Assembly: GCA_016872125.1 (NCBI GenBank)
Contig: VHBD01000034.1
Span: 1 to 10,802, forward strand
Direction of reading: 5' to 3'
DNA length: 10,802 bases
Source of the DNA: Sphingomonadales bacterium
Lineage (GTDB): Bacteria; Bacteroidota; Bacteroidia; UBA7662
Part shown: one piece after another, positions 6,500 to 10,802 of the stretch
Numbering within the stretch: the stretch's first letter is position 1
Layout: each line of letters begins with the position of its first letter
Notes under the pieces: model-generated
What the model saw: the letters and a program-made list of their open reading frames with translations, nothing else
Databases searched by the model: none
What the model was told of the DNA's origin: nothing
Translations under genes and position numbers: made by a program

Positions 6500-8011
6500 A
6501 TGGCAAAACTACTGCAAGCCCTTTGGTTCATCGTCTTCTGCATGCCGACCCTATACGGCATGGAATTGGTCTGTGTTCCCGCTCAATGGCGTCATCCTGA
6601 ATCAGGACCCTATGTGGATTTGACCCTGTATTTGCGTCCTGCCTTACCCAAAATGCCGGTCGACGGCCTGGGCGGGAATAATCTAAGGGCGGATGATGCG
6701 GTACGGATCGAAATCATGATCTACGACCAGCAGGGGATCAAGGCTTTTGATAAATATGTGTTAAGAAACGCCCTTTCGGATTCTTTGCAAGGAAGCGGTG
6801 CGGATTGGGCTGATTTGAAGCGTTTTTATTTGCCCCCCGGTCGTTACGGCCTTGAGGTAAGGGCCATCAGCTTGATGGATTCGCTTGATAAAGCTATTCT
6901 CTCCAAGGAATTGGTAATTGATTCGGTGGTCACGTTGCCTCATGTCAGTCAACCGGTCTTGCTTCATGAGTGGCAACGTTCGGCAACCCCATCGCGTTGG
7001 GTACGCAGCGGCTATCGCTTGATGGCCAAGGCGGATGCCACCTTTAGGAATCGTAGGGATACTTTGGGATTTTATTCGGAAGTTCATTTGGATACTACGA
7101 GATCTGCACGTTTCCTCTTGGTTTATTCACTTACCGATGAACAAGGTCAAGTGGTCGGTTCCAGACAGGGTTTTTTGCGAATCGACCCTTCCAAAGCAGT
7201 CCAAGGATTTATAGGTGCTTGGCCGATGACGGATTTGGAGGACGGGAAATACCTGCTCAACCTTGAATTGAGGGATACGACCAATGCCGTGGTGCAGAGG
7301 CGTGTACAATCCTTGGAGCTTTGGTCGGCTGGCCTTTGGGCAGAGGGAGTTTCCACGGATAGCTCCGCGCAAGGGGACAGAAATTCTACCCAGGCCTTTC
7401 GTGGATTGGAACTGCATGAATGGGAACAATATTTAAATCGTTTGGATTGGAAAGGTAAACGCAAGCAAATTTCCTCCTTGCGTCCAATTTGCGACCCAGG
7501 TCAACGGCTTACCCTGGATCGGTTAATCAACCAGAACCCACCGGATGAGGAAGCGATTTTGTCCTTTGTGCAATTTTTCTGGAAGCAAAGAACGGGTGAT
7601 GTGAGTACGGTCTCTCAATGGTCTGATTATCAGATGGAAGTAAATAAAACTCTGTCCTTGTTTTCATCCAGGATTACCCCAGGCTACGAGACTGAAAGAG
7701 GCAGGGTTTATTTGCAATACGGACCACCAAATACCCGAACGGTTATTGACAACGAACCCTCCGCATACCCCTACGAGGTTTGGTGGTATTATCAAATCAA
7801 AGGCCAACGCAATGTTCGTTTTGTGTTCTATAACCCGGATATGGTGACCAACGACTATGCCTTGTTGCACTCGGATGCTTTTGGGGAAAATTCAGATCCG
7901 CAATGGCGTTTGCAATTATTCAGTCGAACAACACCCTTTCAAAACCTGGATAACAGCTTGAACAGGGGGCATTTTGGCTCTCATCTGGACGATCACCTTC
8001 GTAATCAATAA
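6500..8011 (+). CDS. Secreted GWxTD-domain protein
   Basis: 503 residues. A signal peptide covers about residues 1-20 (MAKLLQALWFIVFCMPTLYG), with no lipobox. The next ~280 residues look beta-rich (PYVDLTLYLRPALP, LPPGRYGLEVRAIS, LEDGKYLLNLELRD), as in Bacteroidota members of this family. The C-terminal domain contains EEAILSFVQFFWKQR and then RITPGYETERGRVYLQYGPP, followed by YEVWWYY and VRFVFYN. The signature normally reads G-W-x-T-D; here it is G395-Y-E-T-E399, a conservative variant. The family's function is unknown. It is the first gene of a run with an acyltransferase and a glycosyltransferase, so an envelope-associated role is likely by context. Its last 38 bases overlap the acyltransferase gene. 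A 7-bp inverted repeat lies in the signal-peptide codons. Confidence 0.87.
   Translation: MAKLLQALWFIVFCMPTLYGMELVCVPAQWRHPESGPYVDLTLYLRPALPKMPVDGLGGNNLRADDAVRIEIMIYDQQGIKAFDKYVLRNALSDSLQGSGADWADLKRFYLPPGRYGLEVRAISLMDSLDKAILSKELVIDSVVTLPHVSQPVLLHEWQRSATPSRWVRSGYRLMAKADATFRNRRDTLGFYSEVHLDTTRSARFLLVYSLTDEQGQVVGSRQGFLRIDPSKAVQGFIGAWPMTDLEDGKYLLNLELRDTTNAVVQRRVQSLELWSAGLWAEGVSTDSSAQGDRNSTQAFRGLELHEWEQYLNRLDWKGKRKQISSLRPICDPGQRLTLDRLINQNPPDEEAILSFVQFFWKQRTGDVSTVSQWSDYQMEVNKTLSLFSSRITPGYETERGRVYLQYGPPNTRTVIDNEPSAYPYEVWWYYQIKGQRNVRFVFYNPDMVTNDYALLHSDAFGENSDPQWRLQLFSRTTPFQNLDNSLNRGHFGSHLDDHLRNQ
6504..6511 (-). promoter_or_regulatory. Candidate -7 box for the wbqC-like gene
   Basis: The minus strand reads TAGTTTTG, an exact TAnnTTTG, ending 44 bases before the ATG at 6459. 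It lies just inside the first codons of the divergent GWxTD gene. Together with the plus-strand box at 6415-6422, it implies that the two leaders are complementary over roughly 70 bases. Confidence 0.35.
6541..6562. repeat. Perfect 7-bp inverted repeat in the GWxTD signal-peptide codons
   Basis: CATGCCG (6541-6547) and CGGCATG (6556-6562) are exact reverse complements separated by 8 bases. The element lies 41 bases into the GWxTD coding sequence and about 30 bases upstream of the candidate wbqC -7 box at 6511-6504. It could be an operator or an mRNA hairpin, or a chance repeat. Confidence 0.4.
7964..7969 (+). promoter_or_regulatory. Ribosome binding site for the TTG-started acyltransferase gene
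   Basis: AGGGGG lies 4 bases before the TTG at 7974, inside the 3' end of the GWxTD gene. An in-frame TGA at 7959-7961 rules out any earlier start, and no ATG occurs before the conserved YRRKVVREN block, so this site and the TTG define the start. It is one of few purine-rich ribosome sites in the window. Confidence 0.5.
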
Positions 8012-8861
8012 GGTTTTGACAGCTTTGTTGGGAGTCTTATTAGGGGTTGTTACGAGGTATCGGCGCAAGGTTGTTCGAGAAAACCTGCGTCGTGTTTACC
8101 CAAATTGGAATCGGATTCAGCTCCTTGCCCTCGAAAGAGGTTTTTATAATTATCTTGGTGGGTTATTGTGGGATTTGATTCGATCCTCGGTGGGGGCTAA
8201 GAACTTGGGTCAAAAGAAAATTCAATGGGAAAACCCGGAGGTCCTGATGGATTTGGCAGCCCAAAACAAATCGTTGGTTCTGCTAACCTCGCATTACGGA
8301 AATTGGGAGTGGATTGCCCAAGCCATGGGACTGCGCTTTCCTCATCGAATTTGGTTTGTATATAAACCTCTTCAATGGACAGCCGCAGAAAATTGGCTTC
8401 GAAAATGGCGTACCAACCGCCATGTTGTGCCGGTAGCCCTCAAGAGCCTTCGTTCTAAGCTGGCGACCGAAGCCTTGACGTCGTCCTTTCCCTTTGCCTT
8501 GTATTTGGGTGCAGATCAATCCCCTACGGCGCAAAGTCGATGGATTTCGAGTTTATTTCTGGGTCAACCAACGGCAGTCTACCAAGGTCCTGAGGAATTG
8601 TGCAGGACCTATGGACTTACCCCAGTTTGGATCGGCATACGCCCGCTCCCTTCCAGGGGATCGTATGCCATACGGTTTGAGCGACCCGTTGCCAACTGGT
8701 CTGAGGCGGAACACGGCTCGCTAATGCATTGGTACATGAACGCGCTTTCCCAGCAAATTCATGACGCCCCTGAATATTGGTTATGGACCCACAGGCGTTG
8801 GAAACTCAACAGAGAATTGGGTTTGGATGGGCCAACCCAAGACCAAACATCATATGCGTAA
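7974..8861 (+). CDS. LpxL/LpxM-like lipid A biosynthesis acyltransferase
   Basis: 295 residues. This family transfers an acyl chain from acyl-ACP to a lipid A precursor or similar lipid at the inner membrane. The conserved blocks are present: YRRKVVRENLRRVYP after the N-terminal hydrophobic segment, the HX4E catalytic motif at H107 and E112 (SHYGNWEW), the VYKPLQWTAAENWLRKWR block, LGADQSP, and the terminal PEYWLWTHRRWK. The start is TTG, fixed by a TGA just upstream. This leaves only about 28 residues before the YRRK block, some 15-20 fewer than usual, so the membrane anchor is a single short helix (LIWTITFVINKVLTALLGVL). It overlaps the GWxTD gene by 38 bases and is followed 3 bases later by the glycosyltransferase. 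The true acceptor may be lipid A or another envelope lipid. Confidence 0.88.
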   Translation: MALIWTITFVINKVLTALLGVLLGVVTRYRRKVVRENLRRVYPNWNRIQLLALERGFYNYLGGLLWDLIRSSVGAKNLGQKKIQWENPEVLMDLAAQNKSLVLLTSHYGNWEWIAQAMGLRFPHRIWFVYKPLQWTAAENWLRKWRTNRHVVPVALKSLRSKLATEALTSSFPFALYLGADQSPTAQSRWISSLFLGQPTAVYQGPEELCRTYGLTPVWIGIRPLPSRGSYAIRFERPVANWSEAEHGSLMHWYMNALSQQIHDAPEYWLWTHRRWKLNRELGLDGPTQDQTSYA

Positions 8862-8864
8862 TCG

Positions 8865-9938
8865 ATGAACAGGTCTTTGCACTTCGCCGTGGTGATCCTG
8901 AATTGGAATGGCTTGGCTCATTTGCGCCGATACCTACCCTCTGTTTTGGCCACCGAATATGATCATTGGGATTGTGTTTTGGTGGATAATGCCTCTAATG
9001 ACGAGTCGGTATCTTGGGTTCAATCTTATGCAGGAGATCGAGTACGCATTATTCAATTGGCTGATAATGAGGGATATACTGGCGGCTACATGGAGGGATT
9101 GAAGCAAGTTCAAGCCGAAGTATATGTACTATTGAATTCGGATGTGGAAGTCTCCAAGGATTGGTTGTGGCACTTGAATAATTACATGGTCTCTAAGCCC
9201 GAACTAGCTGCCGTGCAACCCAAAATTCTATCGGACAGGGACAGGAATAAATTCGAATATGCCGGTGCTTGCGGTGGAATGGTGGATGGTTTGGGTTACC
9301 CGTTCTGTGCAGGGAGGGTCTTCACCGATTTGGAAGCGGATCACGGGCAATACGATAAGCCCAGGCAGGTTTTCTGGGTGAGTGGGGCCTGTATGGTGGT
9401 AAGGGCCAAGGCCTTTTGGGAATGTGGCGGCTTGGATACGGACTATTTTGCGCACATGGAAGAAATTGATTTGTGTTGGCGATTGCAACGTGCCGGACAT
9501 TGGTTGATGACCTGTCCTCAGTCGGTGGTCTACCATTGGGGAGGGGGATCATTATCCTACGGTAGTCCCCGCAAGACTTACCTCAATTTCAGAAATTCAT
9601 TGTTCACCATCACCAAAAATCTTGCTCCTCAAGAGTGTTTAATCCGTGTTTGGAGCAGGCTTTGGCTCGACGGTCTTGCGGCGGTATTTTTCTTGAGCCG
9701 AGGATCTGTAGGCGATTTTGTGGCGGTGATTAAGGCTCATGGGTCTTATTACAGAGCCTTACCACATTTGATCCAAAAACGCCGTGCATTGAAATTGCCT
9801 TGGATCCCTCTGAACGCGATGCGTGGGGTTTGGTCTGGTCGAATTTGGCCTTACCTGGCGATGGGCGATGCCGGTAGAAGGCAGATGGCGGTGAAGCTCA
9901 GGCTCTTTTTTGAAAGCCTGGTCCTCAAATCTCCTTAG
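8865..9938 (+). CDS. Glycosyltransferase family 2 (GT-A, rhamnosyltransferase-like)
   Basis: 357 residues. The GT-A nucleotide-sugar domain shows VVILNWNG (residues 9-16), LVDNASNDES (39-48), NEGYTGGYMEGL (68-79) and the metal/donor motif N91-S-D-V-E95, a DxD variant usual in this subgroup. The acceptor side has SGACMVVRAKAFWECGGLDT and the acidic HMEEIDLCWR (E199, E200, D202), followed by VVYHWGGGSL. The C-terminal ~100 residues (FRNSLFTITKNL, LWLDGLAAVFFL) form the helical tail seen in rhamnosyltransferase-like members, probably membrane-associated. The ATG lies 3 bases after the acyltransferase stop, so the two are cotranscribed; a sugar added to the acylated lipid would fit, but this is inference. 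Its last 14 bases overlap the 3' end of aroQ on the other strand. Confidence 0.9.
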   Translation: MNRSLHFAVVILNWNGLAHLRRYLPSVLATEYDHWDCVLVDNASNDESVSWVQSYAGDRVRIIQLADNEGYTGGYMEGLKQVQAEVYVLLNSDVEVSKDWLWHLNNYMVSKPELAAVQPKILSDRDRNKFEYAGACGGMVDGLGYPFCAGRVFTDLEADHGQYDKPRQVFWVSGACMVVRAKAFWECGGLDTDYFAHMEEIDLCWRLQRAGHWLMTCPQSVVYHWGGGSLSYGSPRKTYLNFRNSLFTITKNLAPQECLIRVWSRLWLDGLAAVFFLSRGSVGDFVAVIKAHGSYYRALPHLIQKRRALKLPWIPLNAMRGVWSGRIWPYLAMGDAGRRQMAVKLRLFFESLVLKSP

Positions 9939-10377
9939 AAACCTGGGTGAGGGTGTTGCGCGCACCTTGGTAAGCCAGGCGATACCCTAGGGCCCCCATG
10001 CCACTGATGGATCCACGGCAGTATGCAGCGATATACGAGTGATGTCGATAGGTTTCTCTTGACGGGGGATGGCTAAGATGTACTTCATAAACCGGAATTT
10101 TGATCGCAGCCACTGCATCCGCCAAGGCAACGGAGGTATGCGTCAATCCCCCCGGGTTCAAAAGGATAAAGTTTATACCGGGGTCGCATGCTTGCAAGTT
10201 GTCAATCAAGACGCCCTCGTGATTGCTTTGTACATAATCAATGCGGTCTTGGGGAAATTCTTGGCGCAAGGCTTCGAGAATTGCATTCATACTGGTATGG
10301 CCGTAAATTTCGGGTTCCCGAAGTCCCAGCAAATTGAGGTTGGGGCCGTTAAGGATCAGCGCATGGACTGGATTCAT
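9925..10377 (-). CDS. aroQ: Type II 3-dehydroquinate dehydratase
   Basis: 150 residues, the usual size of this dodecameric cytoplasmic enzyme, which converts 3-dehydroquinate to 3-dehydroshikimate in the shikimate pathway. Motifs run in order: ALILNGPNLNLLGLREPEIYG (split as ALILNGPNLNLLG and LREPEIYG, with the catalytic loop Arg and Tyr), QSNHEG, LNPGGLTHTSVALADA (substrate-binding Asn and His), then YEVHLSHPPSRETYRHHS. The His after EV, and the Arg residues 7 and 11 places later, are kept, but the usual SN-(I/V)-H stretch reads SHPP. The ATG at 10377 matches the family start; an in-frame ATG at 10464 would add 29 unrelated residues. No Shine-Dalgarno site is present, and a TAnnTTTG box ends 5 bases upstream. 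It is divergent from the xerD-type gene, an arrangement I recognise from other Bacteroidota. Confidence 0.96.
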   Translation of the reverse strand: MNPVHALILNGPNLNLLGLREPEIYGHTSMNAILEALRQEFPQDRIDYVQSNHEGVLIDNLQACDPGINFILLNPGGLTHTSVALADAVAAIKIPVYEVHLSHPPSRETYRHHSYIAAYCRGSISGMGALGYRLAYQGARNTLTQVSKEI

Positions 10378-10382
10378 GAAAC

Positions 10383-10390
10383 CAAAGGTA
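10383..10390 (-). promoter_or_regulatory. Candidate -7 box for aroQ
   Basis: The minus strand reads TACCTTTG, an exact TAnnTTTG, ending 5 bases before the aroQ ATG at 10377. This predicts an mRNA with essentially no leader. No -33 TTTG is seen at the usual distance. Confidence 0.45.
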
Positions 10391-10451
10391 GGCCATGAGG
10401 CAAGGACTTTCTCCAGCTCTTGTGCGGAGGCAGGATAGCCGATGGGCAAGT

Positions 10452-10802
10452 TTGGGCGTTCCATGGCAACGCTCCCTCAAAGGCTTCAGGGCCTGGCTGG
10501 GCCTGGAGAAATCTTTGGCTCCGCTAACGCTGGAAGCGTATCTCAAGGATGTGTACCAATTGGGCCTGTGGGCGCATAAGGATACCTCTGCCTCCAAATC
10601 TGCCCCGGAAGAGATGACTCAGAACGACTTGAGGAATTGGCTGGCTACCCTTCACGGCCTCGAATTGCAGGCGAGCACCCAGGCGAGAATGTTATCGGCG
10701 GTCAAGGCTTTCTACCTTTTCCTTGAACAGGAAGGAATGGCTTTGCATCAACCGGCCTCTTTGTTGGAACTCCCCCGCTTGGCGAGGAAATTGCCCGTGG
10801 TG
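10452..10802 (+). CDS. xerD: XerD/XerC-type tyrosine recombinase, N-terminal part only
   Basis: The first 117 codons before the window ends. They form the core-binding SAM-like domain: WQRSLKGFRAWLGLEKSLAP, LTLEAYLKDVYQL, LRNWLATLHG, STQARMLSAVKAFYLFLEQE, and PASLLELPRLARKLPVV, which leads into the catalytic domain beyond the edge. XerC/XerD resolve chromosome dimers at dif; XerD is suggested by the divergent aroQ neighbour but cannot be proved from this half. The start is uncertain. TTG at 10452 gives the family-like LGVPWQRSLKGF opening and leaves 74 bases to aroQ. An ATG at 10395 in the same frame would add 19 residues that do not look family-like and leave only 17 bases to aroQ. A TAG at 10389-10391 blocks anything earlier. 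This is a housekeeping-type recombinase, not a sign of a mobile element. Confidence 0.85.
   Translation, partial: MGVPWQRSLKGFRAWLGLEKSLAPLTLEAYLKDVYQLGLWAHKDTSASKSAPEEMTQNDLRNWLATLHGLELQASTQARMLSAVKAFYLFLEQEGMALHQPASLLELPRLARKLPVV

Noticed and set aside
6055..6600. 181-codon plus-strand open frame opposite the wbqC-like gene
   Set aside because: It is antisense to conserved WbqC motifs and runs out of frame into the GWxTD gene; no recognisable product.
7920..7974. Possible frameshift joining missing N-terminal acyltransferase residues to the GWxTD 3' end
   Set aside because: The GWxTD frame reads a family-like C-terminus (HFGSHLDDHLRNQ), and the acyltransferase frame upstream of the TGA encodes nothing like the family.
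10452..10802. Tyrosine recombinase as evidence of a mobile element
   Set aside because: The N-terminal sequence and the divergent aroQ neighbour fit chromosomal XerD/XerC; no attachment repeats or cargo genes are visible.

Overview
The window reads as chromosomal DNA of a member of the Bacteroidota. The evidence is the gene families (an OstA-like protein of the Bacteroidota type, a GWxTD-domain protein, a WbqC-like protein, a small CX2C/CX3C zinc-finger protein, and divergent aroQ and xerD), the near absence of strong Shine-Dalgarno sites, and repeated matches to the Bacteroidota -7 promoter box TAnnTTTG just upstream of gene starts. The base composition is moderate. I see no phage, transposon, CRISPR array or defence system. 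The DNA is almost fully coding: the longest stretch without a protein gene is 179 bases (2726-2904), and it holds a tRNA.

Layout. Bases 1-293 (minus) are the 5' end of an OstA-like (LptA/LptD-related) gene cut by the window edge. Diverging from it, 336-2725 (plus) is a two-gene operon: a GT-B family 4 glycosyltransferase, then a 4-base ATGA overlap into a polytopic polysaccharide flippase-like protein. A tRNA-His(GUG) follows at 2788-2862. Next are a small zinc-finger protein of unknown function (minus, 2905-3267) and a divergent single-stranded DNA-binding protein (plus, 3362-3763). A minus-strand pair follows: a WbqC-like protein (5827-6459) and a large secreted protein with a FlgD-like C-terminal module (3789-5822). 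Diverging from these, 6500-9938 is a plus-strand run of a secreted GWxTD-domain protein, an LpxL-like acyltransferase starting at TTG inside the preceding gene, and a family 2 glycosyltransferase. At the right edge, aroQ (minus, 9925-10377) is followed by the first 117 codons of a divergent XerD/XerC-type recombinase (plus).

How the genes fit together. Apart from the housekeeping genes (tRNA-His, ssb, aroQ, xerD), most of the window concerns the cell envelope: glycolipid transport, sugar transfer, lipid-linked glycan export, lipid acylation and secreted proteins. The pathway linking the two glycosyltransferase clusters cannot be read from sequence alone.

Most notable observation. A manual scan of both strands for TAnnTTTG found nine matches. 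Eight lie 5-77 bases upstream of, and point at, a gene start. They support five revised start codons, suggest leaderless or nearly leaderless mRNAs for the OstA-like gene and aroQ, and imply mutually exclusive or overlapping divergent promoters at two gene pairs. I found no convincing undescribed system. The best candidates for follow-up are the GWxTD-acyltransferase-glycosyltransferase operon, the zinc-finger protein and the promoter architecture.
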